From a bacterium (lineage in GTDB: Bacteria; Myxococcota_A; Bradymonadia; UBA7976; UBA1532), in the NCBI GenBank assembly GCA_030426085.1, contig JAUHYW010000008.1, forward strand, positions 62,001 through 126,000: a stretch of 64,000 nt of DNA, written 5' to 3'. Position numbers and translations under genes: made by a program. Below the pieces are notes generated by a model. The model saw only the letters and a list, made by a program, of their open reading frames with translations, searched no databases and had not been told where the DNA came from. Of the stretch, positions 52,863 through 63,317 are shown piece after piece. Within the stretch, counting starts at the first letter, position 1; each line of letters begins with the position of its first letter.

Positions 52863-54227
52863 TCAGAAGTCGAGCGCGACGCCCACGTTCAGATCGAAGT
52901 GGTAGCTCGGCGAGTCGCCGATGAGGTGCATGAAGTCGGGGCTGATCACGAGGCCCACCATGTCGGTGAAGGCATAGCGCCAGCTCGCCCCGATGGTCCA
53001 GTGATAGGGCCCTTCGAGCGTCGTATCGAGCAGCTCGCCGAGGTCGACGAGGTGCCGGACGTGCCCGTAGCCGCCCCCGGCCCGCAGCGCGATCTTGCTC
53101 GCGCCGCTCTCGAAGACCATGAACTTCAACCGGGCGCCGACCAGCCAGGCGAACTCGACGATCTGGATGCGGGCGTAGGCCCCGATGCCGAGCCAGCTCG
53201 TGGCCCAGACATCCAGCTCGGTGAGGGTGTGGAACGGCGCCAGGGCGAAGCCGGGGCTCACCCGGAAGCCGGTCTGGTTCTGGGGTTCGGCCTTGTCGGT
53301 GATGATGCCGCCGCCGGTGCCCAGCGAGACGCTGAGGGACAGATACTTGTGGCCGCCGCTGCCGCCCCCGCCGCCGCCGAGGCTCGAGCCGGAGGCCAGC
53401 TCGTCGGCGCCGCCGAGCAGATCGCCCTCGATGGGCAGCAGGATGGGCCGGCGGGCGGTGCCCGTCGCGGCGACCGGGCGCCCCTGACGGTCCTCGGCGA
53501 CGATGTAGTAGCGCAGGGTGCTGCCGACCATGAACCGGCGCGGGATGCGAGCGGTGAAGGTGCGGTTGCCCTTGGGCTCCATCTCCACCTTCTGCATCTT
53601 CTCCGAGCGGGCGGTCTCGAAGAACAGGTGCACCCGGTACACCACCCGATTGATGCGGTCGTCGATGTCGGCGCTGAGCACCATCGACTCGCCGGCCTTC
53701 GCCTTCTGCGGGGGCTGGTGATAGATGTCCTGGCCGCCCTGCTGGGCAGGGGGCTGAGCCGTGGGCGGCGGATCGCGCCGTCGATCATCGAAGCCCCGGG
53801 GCGGCGGATCGGCTCGGCGGGCCGGCGGCGCCCGACGGGCCCGGCCCCGGGCGTCCTCGAACAGCCGCTCGAGGCTCGGCGTGCTCACCAGCGGGTCGAG
53901 CCGCGCCCGGTCGTCGATCTGCAAGGCGCTGGTGAAGTCCCGCACCGCCCGATCGGCGTCCTTGTCGCGCACGTGGTACAGGATGCCCCGCTGGATGTAG
54001 ACCTCGGCCAGCGTGGGGCTGAAGACCCGGGCGTCCTCGCCGAGCCGCACCGCCCGATCGAGCGCGCTCTCGGCCGCGTCGAGCTCGAGGTTGTCGTAGG
54101 CCTCACGCGCGTCCCGCAGCAGGCGCTCGATGCGCAGCTCGGCGTCCCGGGCGCCCCGCTGGGCGAAGGCGGTCGCCGGCAGGGCGAAGGCGATCAGCGC
54201 GAGGGCAGCGAACAGGATACGGGTCAT
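52863..54227 (-). CDS. TPR plus barrel outer-membrane protein, third gene of the OmpA operon
   Basis: 454 residues. Signal TRILFAALALIAFALPATAFAQ. Residues 25-125 are helical TPR-like (RDAREAYDNLELDAAESALDRAV, YIQRGILYHVRDKDADRAVRDF). A Pro/Arg-rich linker leads to an Ig-like domain (SMVLSADIDDRINRVVYRVHLFF) and then, after a Gly-rich stretch (SSLGGGGGGSGGH), a barrel-like region ending HFDLNVGVALDF. The same TPR/Ig/barrel order occurs in other Myxococcota outer-membrane proteins. The ribosome site is weak; the start is 2 bp after the OmpA-like gene's stop, so translation is probably coupled. Confidence 0.82.
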   Translation of the reverse strand: MTRILFAALALIAFALPATAFAQRGARDAELRIERLLRDAREAYDNLELDAAESALDRAVRLGEDARVFSPTLAEVYIQRGILYHVRDKDADRAVRDFTSALQIDDRARLDPLVSTPSLERLFEDARGRARRAPPARRADPPPRGFDDRRRDPPPTAQPPAQQGGQDIYHQPPQKAKAGESMVLSADIDDRINRVVYRVHLFFETARSEKMQKVEMEPKGNRTFTARIPRRFMVGSTLRYYIVAEDRQGRPVAATGTARRPILLPIEGDLLGGADELASGSSLGGGGGGSGGHKYLSLSVSLGTGGGIITDKAEPQNQTGFRVSPGFALAPFHTLTELDVWATSWLGIGAYARIQIVEFAWLVGARLKFMVFESGASKIALRAGGGYGHVRHLVDLGELLDTTLEGPYHWTIGASWRYAFTDMVGLVISPDFMHLIGDSPSYHFDLNVGVALDF

Positions 54228-54229
54228 GT

Positions 54230-55428
<1,199 letters not shown>

Positions 55429-55432
<4 letters not shown>

Positions 55433-55788
55433 CGCTGACCTCCGGTGGTGACCGGGGCCGCCTCGCGGGCCGCGTCGACGCCCTTGGCCCGGGCCTCGCG
55501 GGTGCGGGCCTTGGCCTTGTCGCCCATCTCGCGGGCCTTGACGGCGAGGTCGATGGCCGCCTGATAGTCGGAGTAGCCCTCTTCTTCGCGGGCCTTGCGC
55601 AGGTACTCGACGGCGAGCACGTACTCGTAGGTCGCGTAGCGCTCGGCGTCGATGCCCCGGGCCGCCTCGACCGAGACGGTGGCGTCGGCCACCCTCTGGG
55701 TCGTGGTCACCGGGCCGCAGCCCGTCGCGCCGAGCGCGCAGAGCGCGGCGAGCGCCGACCGGAGATCGACGCGGCGAAACGGCGTCAT
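55429..55788 (-). CDS. DUF4398-type small lipoprotein, first gene of the OmpA operon
   Basis: 119 residues. Signal RRVDLRSALAALCALGATGC with lipobox ATGC. The mature part is helical: ATVSVEAARGIDAERYATYEYVLAVEYLRKAREEEGYSDYQAAIDLAVKAREM, which fits the DUF4398 pattern commonly encoded next to OmpA-like lipoproteins. Promoter TTGACA-N18-TAGATG lies 33 bp upstream. Stop overlaps the OmpA gene start (ATGA). Probably a periplasmic structural partner; function not known. Confidence 0.85.
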
Positions 55789-55820
55789 GACAGACCTCTC
55801 CCCGCTTCTGAAGGCGATTT

Positions 55821-55850
55821 CATCTACACCCCGGATTCCGCCGGTGTCAA
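55821..55850 (-). promoter_or_regulatory. Promoter of the DUF4398-OmpA operon
   Basis: Minus strand: perfect TTGACA (55,850-55,845), 18 bases, TAGATG (55,826-55,821). The start codon is at 55,788. Confidence 0.6.
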
Positions 55851-55945
55851 GCTCGCGACACCGGGCCCGACCCCACCGGGACCGGCGCGGCGGCGGCCTC
55901 CGGAACTCCCGGGCGGCCTGCGGCTGCGCGCGGTCGGCGGGCGCT

Positions 55946-56434
55946 TCAGCCCAGCAGATGCTCGATCTGGGTCCGGACCTCTTCGAGTTCGAGGTCCTGG
56001 GCGACCGACAGCTCCTGCACGAGCAGCTGCATCGCCATCTCGTAGACCCGCCGCTCGCCGTAGGAGAGCTGCTTGTCGGCCCGGGTGAGGTGCAGGTCGC
56101 GCAGGACGATGGCGACGTCCTTGAGGCTGCCGCTCTGGATCTTCTCGACGTAGCGCCGATAGCGCCGGTTCCAGTTGGGCTCCTCGATGTTGATGGTGTC
56201 GGCCCTCAGCACGGTGAGGACCTCCTCGATCTCGTCCTTGTCCACGAGGTTGCGCAGCCCGACCTGCTCGACGTTGGAGACCGGCACCCGGATGGTGTCG
56301 TCGGAGTCGAGCCGCCGCAGAACGTAGAACCGACTGGTCACGCCTGCGATCTCCAGCGTCTCGATCCCGAGGATCTCGGTCACGCCCTGGACCGGGTAGA
56401 CCGCCATGTCTCCGACATTGAACGCTGTGGCCAC
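55946..56434 (-). CDS. carD: CarD-family transcriptional regulator
   Basis: 162 residues from a GTG at 56,434 with GAGG 5 bp upstream; the frame is open further but longer starts add sequence foreign to the family. FNVGDMAVYPVQGVTEILGIE is the N-terminal RNA-polymerase-interacting (RID/Tudor-like) domain, and the rest is the helical C-terminal DNA-contacting part (RYRRYVEKIQSGSLKDVAIVLRDLHL). CarD/CdnL proteins bind the RNA polymerase beta subunit and stabilise open complexes at rRNA and other promoters. In myxobacteria the short form is the CdnL type; this length fits CdnL, not the long CarD with AT-hooks, so the gene symbol is by family only. Confidence 0.9.
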   Translation of the reverse strand: MATAFNVGDMAVYPVQGVTEILGIETLEIAGVTSRFYVLRRLDSDDTIRVPVSNVEQVGLRNLVDKDEIEEVLTVLRADTINIEEPNWNRRYRRYVEKIQSGSLKDVAIVLRDLHLTRADKQLSYGERRVYEMAMQLLVQELSVAQDLELEEVRTQIEHLLG

Positions 56435-56780
56435 ACGCACCTCGCTAGCAGGCTGGAGGCGCCCCGGGACGGGGCGCCGGTCGTGAGTTGGGCGCCCTAC
56501 AGACAACATCCATGCCATCGGGCAGCCCCGGAGGGACCGATGTGAGGAATGGTGCACTGACAGGTCGACTGAGGCGCCATCGACGCTGAGGATGAAGATC
56601 GGGCGGGCGTTTTACAAGGTCTGCGACCCGGCTGTCGTCGAACCGACACCCGGTTCATGGGGTAGGGCTACCCCACGACGGACCCGTCGGCGGGCGCCAC
56701 TCGGCCAGAAAGCCAGTGATATCAGGGAGTTGGCAGGTGGCGGGTGCAGTAGCCACCCGCGGGGAGCGCCCGGCGGCGAT

Positions 56781-57107
56781 TCAGCGGCGGGCGGCCCGGC
56801 TGAGGCCCCAGTGGATCGACAGGAGCTGCCCGGTGCCCTTGTCGAGCAGCTTGCGCCGGTTGTCCGCGTCGCCGCCGCTCATCTCGACGATCTGGTCGAC
56901 GAGGGCCTCGCGGCTGCCGAAGCGGTCGCGCAGGTCCTGCTCGCGGCTCCACAGGCGCAGCAACTTGCGGTTGCTGACCCGCATCAGGCGGTCCTTGAAC
57001 TCTTCTTCGGACTCGTCGGCGTGGCGGTCGAGAAGCGGCATGAGCTTGTCGACCAGCGCGTCCTTGCTTCCGAAGTCTTTCTTGACGGTATGCAGGGGGC
57101 TGGACAT
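56781..57107 (-). CDS. Small helical protein of unknown function
   Basis: 108 residues, starting SSPLHTVKKDFGSKDALVDKLM. It is charged and almost wholly helical, with two related halves (FGSKDALVDKLMPLL and FGSREALVDQIVEMS), an internal repeat of about 50 residues. No signal peptide or membrane helix. GAGG lies 7 bp before the ATG. It is divergent from the peptidyl-prolyl isomerase gene. I do not recognise the family. Confidence 0.8.
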   Translation of the reverse strand: MSSPLHTVKKDFGSKDALVDKLMPLLDRHADESEEEFKDRLMRVSNRKLLRLWSREQDLRDRFGSREALVDQIVEMSGGDADNRRKLLDKGTGQLLSIHWGLSRAARR

Positions 57108-57152
57108 CAATGGGCCTCGATTTGAGATCTGGTCTCGGCGAAACGGGTCGGC

Positions 57153-58847
57153 TTGATAGCACAGCGTCCGAGCAGCGACAACTACTTCTCCCGGCCATTC
57201 GGTTTCCGCCGTCTCGTCGGGTATTTGGCCTTCGCCATGGCCCTGGGCCCCGCGGTCGGCTGCCGCTCGGGCTCGGAGCCGGGCGCCGCGCCGCCGGTCG
57301 CCGAGCAGGCCGACGCCGCCCGCTCGGACGCCCGCCTGCGGGACGCCCGGGTCGAGGTGCGGGCGCGCGATCCGAACGTGCTCGGCCGGGCGGGGGCGGT
57401 CACCCTCGACATCGCCGGCTTCCGAGTGGCGGTCGACGAGGCCCGGGTGCTCGAGCAGTGGCGCCGGGGCGCGCCGCCGCCGCTGGAGGCGCTGGCGAAC
57501 CCCCGCCTGCGCCGCCGGCTCATGACCCAGGCCCTCGAGACCCGGGTGGTGCGGCGCGAGGCGCGCCGGCGGGGGCTGGCCCCCGACCCGGCGCGGTTCG
57601 GCGAGATGCTGCGCCTCGCCGCGGCCGGCCACCGGCTGGAGACGCCACCCTCCCCCGAGGTGCTGGCCGCCGCCCGGGCCCTGACCGATGTGGATCGGGC
57701 GCTGGTCGAGCGCTTCGCGGCGCCGGTCGAGCGGGTCCGGCGGGTCGGGCAGGACGTCATCGAGGCCGAGCTGCTCGCCGACGCGCTGCTCGCCGAGGTG
57801 CCCGAGGCGACGCTGGCCGAGGCGTGGCGCAAGGCCGGGACCCGGGTCGTGCTCGACCTCGTGCGGGTGCCCCGGGTGCCCACGTCGGCCGAGATCGACC
57901 GGGCGGTGGCCGAGCGGCAGCCGGCGATCACCGCCTACTATCACGCGAACCCCCGGCTCTTCCGCTCGCCGGAGCGGGCCTTCGTGCGCCGGCTGCTGGT
58001 GCCGGTGGCCGCCGACGCCCCCCCCGCAGAGCGGGCGGCGGCCCGGGCCCGGGCCGAGGCGCTGCGGGCCGAGGCGCTGGCCGCCGGCCCCGAGGGCTTC
58101 GAGGCGCTCGTGCGCCGGGAGGCGCCGCCCCGCGAGGCGCGCAGCGGGGGGCGGATGACGGTGAGCCGGGACCAGCTCCCCGCGGCCTACGCGGTCGATC
58201 CGGCCACGCTGAAGCAGGGGCCGGGGCCGCTGTCGCCGGTCGAGGCCACCGCCGGGGGCTGGCACTTCTGGCGGCTCGAGGCCCGGGCGCCGGCGGTCGA
58301 ACGCCCCCTGGACGACCCCCGGGTGCAGCGGGAGATCGCGGCCGAGCTGCTGCGGAAGGACGACGCGCTGCCCGCGGCGAGGAAGACGGCGGGCCGCGTC
58401 CGCGAGCTGCTGGGCCGAGACCCGGACGGGCCGGCGCTGAAGGCCCTGGTCGAAGAGGCCCGGCTGCAGCGGCACACCACCGAGCGGTTCGACGCGGCCG
58501 GGCCCCCGGTCGTGCCGGTGATCGGCGTAGCGCCGGAGCTGTTCGAGGCGGCCTTCGCGCTGACCGCCGAGGCCCCGCTGACCCCGGTGGCGCGGGTCCG
58601 CCAGCACTACGTGGTCGGCCGGCTGGTCTCCCGCGAGGCGCCCGACCCCGCCGACTGGCCCGCCGCCCGAGAGCGCTTCACCGCCGAGTGGAAGGCCCGT
58701 CGGCGGCCGCGGGTGATCGACGAGTGGCTCACCCGCCGGCTGGACGGTCGACCGATGTGGATCGACACCCCGAAGCTCCAGGGGCTGACGCTGGCCGAAT
58801 CGGGGGTCGAGGCGGGCGCGCCCGAGGGGGGCGCCGGCGGCGACTGA
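57153..58847 (+). CDS. SurA/PpiC-type peptidyl-prolyl isomerase lipoprotein
   Basis: 564 residues if the TTG at 57,153 is the start. An ATG at 57,237 would remove nearly the whole signal; the hydrophobic stretch LVGYLAFAMALGPAVGC with lipobox AVGC requires an upstream start. A SurA-like N-terminal helical region (LANPRLRRRLMTQALETRVVRREARRRG) leads to a parvulin domain (AFVRRLLVPVAADAPPAER, GGRMTVSRDQLPAAYA, GGWHFWRLEAR), then a second helical region and a second, more degraded PPIase-like segment. It would fold outer-membrane proteins in the periplasm. It converges with the BamD-like gene (9 bp between stops), a meaningful neighbour. Confidence 0.85.
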   Translation: MIAQRPSSDNYFSRPFGFRRLVGYLAFAMALGPAVGCRSGSEPGAAPPVAEQADAARSDARLRDARVEVRARDPNVLGRAGAVTLDIAGFRVAVDEARVLEQWRRGAPPPLEALANPRLRRRLMTQALETRVVRREARRRGLAPDPARFGEMLRLAAAGHRLETPPSPEVLAAARALTDVDRALVERFAAPVERVRRVGQDVIEAELLADALLAEVPEATLAEAWRKAGTRVVLDLVRVPRVPTSAEIDRAVAERQPAITAYYHANPRLFRSPERAFVRRLLVPVAADAPPAERAAARARAEALRAEALAAGPEGFEALVRREAPPREARSGGRMTVSRDQLPAAYAVDPATLKQGPGPLSPVEATAGGWHFWRLEARAPAVERPLDDPRVQREIAAELLRKDDALPAARKTAGRVRELLGRDPDGPALKALVEEARLQRHTTERFDAAGPPVVPVIGVAPELFEAAFALTAEAPLTPVARVRQHYVVGRLVSREAPDPADWPAARERFTAEWKARRRPRVIDEWLTRRLDGRPMWIDTPKLQGLTLAESGVEAGAPEGGAGGD

Positions 58848-58856
58848 CGGGGGGCG

Positions 58857-59642
58857 TCAGAGGTTGGGGAACAGCTCCCGAGCCTCTTCGGCCTCGCCGC
58901 TGGTGGGCTGCTTCTCGATGAGGTTGATGGCCACCTGACGGGCCTTCTCCTGCTCGTCGAGCTCGCGGTACACGTCGATGAGCAGCCGGGCGCCGTCCCG
59001 CCAGCGGTCGGCGACGTCCTCGAAGTCGGTCACGACCACCTCGAGCCGGCCCCGGGCCGACAGCGGGCGCTCGCGTCCGAGGTAGAAGCGGGCGACGAAC
59101 AGCTCGTAGTCGGCCAGCGTCTGGCGGCACTCGAGCACCTGCTGGCGGGCCTCGTCGACCCGGGCGTCCTCGGGGAAGCGGTTGATGTACGCCTGGTAGG
59201 CCCGCAGGGCGTCCTTGGTGGTGCCCAGATCCTTCTCGTGAGGCGGCGGGAAGAGGAAGAAGTCGCTCGGCCGCTGCTTGAAGTACGACTCCCCCACCCG
59301 GAACATCGCGTAGGGCACCTCGGGGTGGTTCGGGCGGCGCTGCACGAAGGTCCGGTAGGCGTCGATGCTCTCGACGTACTTGGCCTGCTCGTAGAAGCTG
59401 TCGGCGATGCGCAGCTCGGCGAGCGCGGCGTACTGGCTGTAGGCGAAGCGGTTCTTGACGATCGTGAACTGCTGGATCGCCTCGAGGAAGTTGCCGTCCC
59501 GGAAGGCCTCGAGGCCCTGCTCGTAGCGGAAGCGGGCGGTGCCCTGGTACGAGCGATCGGTGGGCTGCTCGCGGCACCCCGCCAGCGGACCGATCAGCGC
59601 CAGGGCCAGGGCGAACAGCGATATCGAGAGCAGGCTACGCAT
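58857..59642 (-). CDS. BamD-like outer-membrane assembly lipoprotein
   Basis: 261 residues. Signal RSLLSISLFALALALIGPLAGC, lipobox LAGC. The mature part has five TPR-like helix pairs starting FRYEQGLEAFRDGNFLEAIQQFTIVKNRF and YAALAELRIADSFYEQAKYVESIDAYRTFVQRRPNHP, the profile of BamD (YfiO). BamD is the essential lipoprotein of the beta-barrel assembly machine. The gene follows the PilY1-like gene by 71 bp on the same strand. A TPR-rich lipoprotein of another kind (e.g., a PilF/Tgl type) is the alternative, but the spacing of helices favours BamD. Confidence 0.85.
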   Translation of the reverse strand: MRSLLSISLFALALALIGPLAGCREQPTDRSYQGTARFRYEQGLEAFRDGNFLEAIQQFTIVKNRFAYSQYAALAELRIADSFYEQAKYVESIDAYRTFVQRRPNHPEVPYAMFRVGESYFKQRPSDFFLFPPPHEKDLGTTKDALRAYQAYINRFPEDARVDEARQQVLECRQTLADYELFVARFYLGRERPLSARGRLEVVVTDFEDVADRWRDGARLLIDVYRELDEQEKARQVAINLIEKQPTSGEAEEARELFPNL

Positions 59643-59713
59643 GGCGCAGGCTCTACCACCGGCGGTGGTCCCGGAGCAACCGGATCGGCCGCCCGCCCGG
59701 ATCGGCGGCCCGA

Positions 59714-62700
59714 TCAGCGGCCGAAGGTGGTGCCCCAGTAGATGGCCTCGCGGGGGAAGAGCGTGCGCCCGCTCAGGCCCCGACCGAGCGGGTTGCCGTC
59801 GCCGTCGAGCCCGTTGAGGTCGAGCGCGAGGTCGAGCCCCTGCGAGTCGAAGATGCTCTCGTCGAGCGGGTCGTCGACCAGCTCGCCCTGCTTGCGCTCG
59901 GGGCGCAGGCCGCCGGTGTCCACATCCCCCGACGCGCCCTGCGACTCGTCGGCCATGTTGATGATGAGCTGGGTGGTCGACGGATCGCCGTCGGCGCACG
60001 AGGGCGCGGTGGCGACCGTCAGCCCGTAGGCCGTGCGGCCGGGCGGGAGCTGCACCGAGACCGCGTCGTCGACGATCTGCCCGCCTTCGGTCAGGAAGGT
60101 CGGCAGCCCCGGCACCACGTTGAGCGTGCGCCCGTCGCGGGTCACGTAGCGCTCCTCCTCGGTGCGCACGTAGTCCAGGCCGTACAGCCGGCCGACGCGG
60201 TTGCCGCACGCCTGCTCGGGCACCTCCTCGATGGTCGTGAAGTAGACGATGCCGTCGCTCGTGATGGGGGCCCCGCTGAGGTACTCCTGCTCGCGCAGCG
60301 GCAGCACCCAGTTGGTCTCGGTGAGCAGGTCGACCTCGCCGTCGCCGAGCACGACCTGCTCGGTGAAGCTGACCACATGGGCCCGGGGGAAGCCCGCCGC
60401 GTCGGCCTCGCCCGCCGGGCGGGGGTCGGCCCCGGTGCCGAAGACGACGACCAGCCGGCCATCCTCCCGCAGCGAGACGCTGGGGCGATCGACCAGGGGC
60501 CGCCCGGTGCGGTAGTTCTCGGCCGCCTCGGCGTCCTCGGGGGGCCAGACGACGCGCATCGACCAGTCGTCGGCGTCCGGATCGCGCAGGTCGATGCGCC
60601 AGAGCTGACCGATGCGATCGCCGATGTAGATGCGATCGGCGGCCTGGATGCCGCCCGCCGGGAAACCCACCGGGGTGCCCACCATCGGGGCCCCCATGGT
60701 GAAGCCCTCGGCGACCCCGTCGGCCTGATCGAAGCGGCGGATGGTCTCGCCGGTCACCGCGTCGAGCACCAGCACGCAGCGGCCCTCGCCCCGGGTATTG
60801 CCCACCAGCGCGGTCGCCGGGTTGCGGTCGTCCCCGCAGCCGACGACGACCACCGCCCGCACCTGATCGTCGACCCGGACGTGGCTCAGCAGCGGGCGGG
60901 AGACGGTCAGCCCCAGTCGGTCCTCCTGGCGGGTCGTATCGCGGAAGAGCTGCAAGAGCGCGAGCTGCGGCTCGTTGACGACGTCCCACGCCCGCACCGC
61001 GTTGCCGTCGATGCGGTCGCCGGGGTCCTCGTCGGACAGCGCCGCGGTGGCCTCGGTCAGATCGATGCCGAAGAGGTTCGGGCCCCCGCTGCCGAGGCCG
61101 CCGACCACCAGCGAGCGGAAGTCGATCGCCCCGTCCTCGGCGGGGCAGTCGGCGTTGCCTTCACCCAGGCTGCGGCAGCGGGCGATGTCGCCGTAGACCA
61201 GCGGCCCGTCGGCGTTGAGCGCGCCCAGGCCGGGGTTGTCGACCCCGTCGCGCAGGTTGCGCCAGCTCAGCCGGGGGATGAAGGTGAACGCCTCGACCGG
61301 GTTGGCCAGCCGGAAGAAGTGGATCTGCCCGTCGCGGGCGCCGGCGGCGATGAGCGTCGGGCGGTCGCGCCGCTCGCGGGCGTGGGTCTGGAAGGCCGGG
61401 TTCTCGGTCGTCAGGCGGGGCGGCGGCACCGCGATCAGATCACCGTCGTAGATCTCGCCGAGCTGCCGCCGGCCGCGCTGCTCGTTGCCGTCCTCGTCGG
61501 TCACGATGCCCGCGCCGCCGAAGAAGCCGTCGAGCGCGTTGGCCACGTCGGCCAGCGGATCCTGACCCACCGGCAGCCCGTCGCCGGCCGGCACGTCGAC
61601 CAGCTCGCGCACCTGATCCTCGTCCAGCGCGCCGCCCGGGTTGAGGTCGCCGTCGGCGCCGAACAGGGCGTCGTCCCCGCCGAGCACCCCGACCACCCCG
61701 TCACCTCCCGGATCACCGGCCACGCTGCGCCGCTCGTCCTGCTCGGCGAGCACGTCGTCGAAGTCGATGAAGTCGTCCTCGTCGACCGCCTCGAGCGGCA
61801 CCCGGCGGCCCTCCTCGACGTCCTGGGCGTCGGCGCAGGCGTAGGGGATCGCCCGGATGCGCCCGTAGCGCCCGCCGGCGTCCCCCGGCGGCACCTCGCT
61901 GTAGGTCAGCAGCCGGATCTGCTCGGCGTCCTCCAGGCCGTCGTCGAGCGCCTTGTCGGCCTCGGTCGGCGTCACGACCAGCGGCCGGGTCCGGCTGCGC
62001 AGGCCGGCCAGGGTCGAGCTCGAGATGCGGTTGAGCGCGTTGCGCAGCGCCTCGGGGCCGTCGACGGCGAAGTAGACGTCCTCCACGTCCCGATCGTCCC
62101 GGCCCTCCTCGGGATCACCGGCCGCCACCAGGGCCCCGAGCGCGGCGCTGCGGGCCTCGTCGGCCTCGGGATGGTCGAAGCCGATGACGTACAGCTCGAC
62201 CCCCTGCTCGGCCAGCCGGGCGATGTAGGTCGACGGCGGCTGATAGGGGAAGCCCTCCCGCCGGCAGTCCCCGACGCACGGATCGGCCCCCGCGTCGGCC
62301 GTCGGGTCGCGGTAGTACTCGGTGCTGCCCCCGTCGGTGAACAGGACCGCCACCCGCCGTCGGCACTCGAAGGCCGGATCGGCCTCGTCGTCGCCGCCGT
62401 TCTGCAGCCGGTCGTAATACGTGACCATATCGGCCAGCATCGCAGCGGTCGGGGTCGGCCCCTCGGGCACGAACGCCCGGAGCTGATCGAGCACGAAGGC
62501 GTTGTGCCGGCGCACGCTGTCGGGGTCTTCACCCACCGACACGTCGGGCCGCAGATTGCCGTCGTTGACCACCCCCCGATGCCCCGAGATGAGGGCCCCC
62601 GGCACCGGCGGCTGGGCCGCGGCGGTCGGCGGGCGCACCCCCAGGTTCGGCCGGCGCACGCCGCTGGCGATGACGTCGGCCTGGGCGGCGAGGGCCGCGT

Positions 62701-63298
62701 CGACCTGGATCGCGTCGTGCTCGGCCCCGTACGACGCCGCCACCGAGGGGTCGCCATCGCTGGTCATCAGCCCGAACTTGATGCGCGACTCATTGGCCAC
62801 GATCAAGCCGTCCCGCCGGATGTGAAGGTCGGGATCGGCGAGCTGATCGTCGTAGGTCGCGCTGTCGTCGGCGCACGGCCGCCAGACCGCGCAGGCCGGC
62901 CCCGCCCGCAGCGTGCAGCACAGCGAGCGGCGGTTGACGGCGACCCGATCGGCGGCGAGCGCCGGCTTGTCATAGCGGGGGTCGATCGCCGCCGGCTCGG
63001 CCATGCAGGCGTACTGCTCGATCGGCTCGGGGGTGCCGGTGAGCACCGCCTTGAGCAGGTTCATGCGGCTCATCATCCGCTGGTTGCCCACCGGGGCCGG
63101 CGCGGGCAGCGCGGCGCCGGCCCGGGGCAGGCAGGCGTCCCCCTCGGCGAGCGCCGGCCCGTGCATCGAAGCCGAGCCGTCGATGACCAGCATCAGCTCC
63201 GGCTTGAGGTTGCGGTCGTCGTCCTGAGCGTACGCCGGGGCCACGCCGAACCCGGCGGCCACGGCGACGAGCGCCCATCGATATGCGAAGTGCTTCAC
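59714..63298 (-). CDS. PilY1-like pilus-associated protein with von Willebrand factor A domain
   Basis: 1,194 residues from a GTG with GGGAGAG upstream. Signal RWALVAVAAGFGVAPAYAQ. The vWA domain opens with LMLVIDGSASMHG (MIDAS Asp40, Ser42, Ser44) and continues over about 400 residues with Cys-containing insertions. A C-terminal beta-propeller typical of PilY1 spans about 620-1,080 (for example RVDDQVRAVVVVGCGDDRN, LGQLWRIDLRDPDADDW-like blades, VYFTTIEEVPEQACGN). PilY1 sits at the pilus tip and is needed for pilus biogenesis and adhesion. It lies directly after the PilX-like gene (19-bp gap), the usual gene order. An Asp-rich segment near residues 515-580 may bind calcium. Confidence 0.9.
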   Translation of the reverse strand: MKHFAYRWALVAVAAGFGVAPAYAQDDDRNLKPELMLVIDGSASMHGPALAEGDACLPRAGAALPAPAPVGNQRMMSRMNLLKAVLTGTPEPIEQYACMAEPAAIDPRYDKPALAADRVAVNRRSLCCTLRAGPACAVWRPCADDSATYDDQLADPDLHIRRDGLIVANESRIKFGLMTSDGDPSVAASYGAEHDAIQVDAALAAQADVIASGVRRPNLGVRPPTAAAQPPVPGALISGHRGVVNDGNLRPDVSVGEDPDSVRRHNAFVLDQLRAFVPEGPTPTAAMLADMVTYYDRLQNGGDDEADPAFECRRRVAVLFTDGGSTEYYRDPTADAGADPCVGDCRREGFPYQPPSTYIARLAEQGVELYVIGFDHPEADEARSAALGALVAAGDPEEGRDDRDVEDVYFAVDGPEALRNALNRISSSTLAGLRSRTRPLVVTPTEADKALDDGLEDAEQIRLLTYSEVPPGDAGGRYGRIRAIPYACADAQDVEEGRRVPLEAVDEDDFIDFDDVLAEQDERRSVAGDPGGDGVVGVLGGDDALFGADGDLNPGGALDEDQVRELVDVPAGDGLPVGQDPLADVANALDGFFGGAGIVTDEDGNEQRGRRQLGEIYDGDLIAVPPPRLTTENPAFQTHARERRDRPTLIAAGARDGQIHFFRLANPVEAFTFIPRLSWRNLRDGVDNPGLGALNADGPLVYGDIARCRSLGEGNADCPAEDGAIDFRSLVVGGLGSGGPNLFGIDLTEATAALSDEDPGDRIDGNAVRAWDVVNEPQLALLQLFRDTTRQEDRLGLTVSRPLLSHVRVDDQVRAVVVVGCGDDRNPATALVGNTRGEGRCVLVLDAVTGETIRRFDQADGVAEGFTMGAPMVGTPVGFPAGGIQAADRIYIGDRIGQLWRIDLRDPDADDWSMRVVWPPEDAEAAENYRTGRPLVDRPSVSLREDGRLVVVFGTGADPRPAGEADAAGFPRAHVVSFTEQVVLGDGEVDLLTETNWVLPLREQEYLSGAPITSDGIVYFTTIEEVPEQACGNRVGRLYGLDYVRTEEERYVTRDGRTLNVVPGLPTFLTEGGQIVDDAVSVQLPPGRTAYGLTVATAPSCADGDPSTTQLIINMADESQGASGDVDTGGLRPERKQGELVDDPLDESIFDSQGLDLALDLNGLDGDGNPLGRGLSGRTLFPREAIYWGTTFGR

Positions 63299-63317
63299 GT
63301 CTCTCCCCCCCGCCGCG

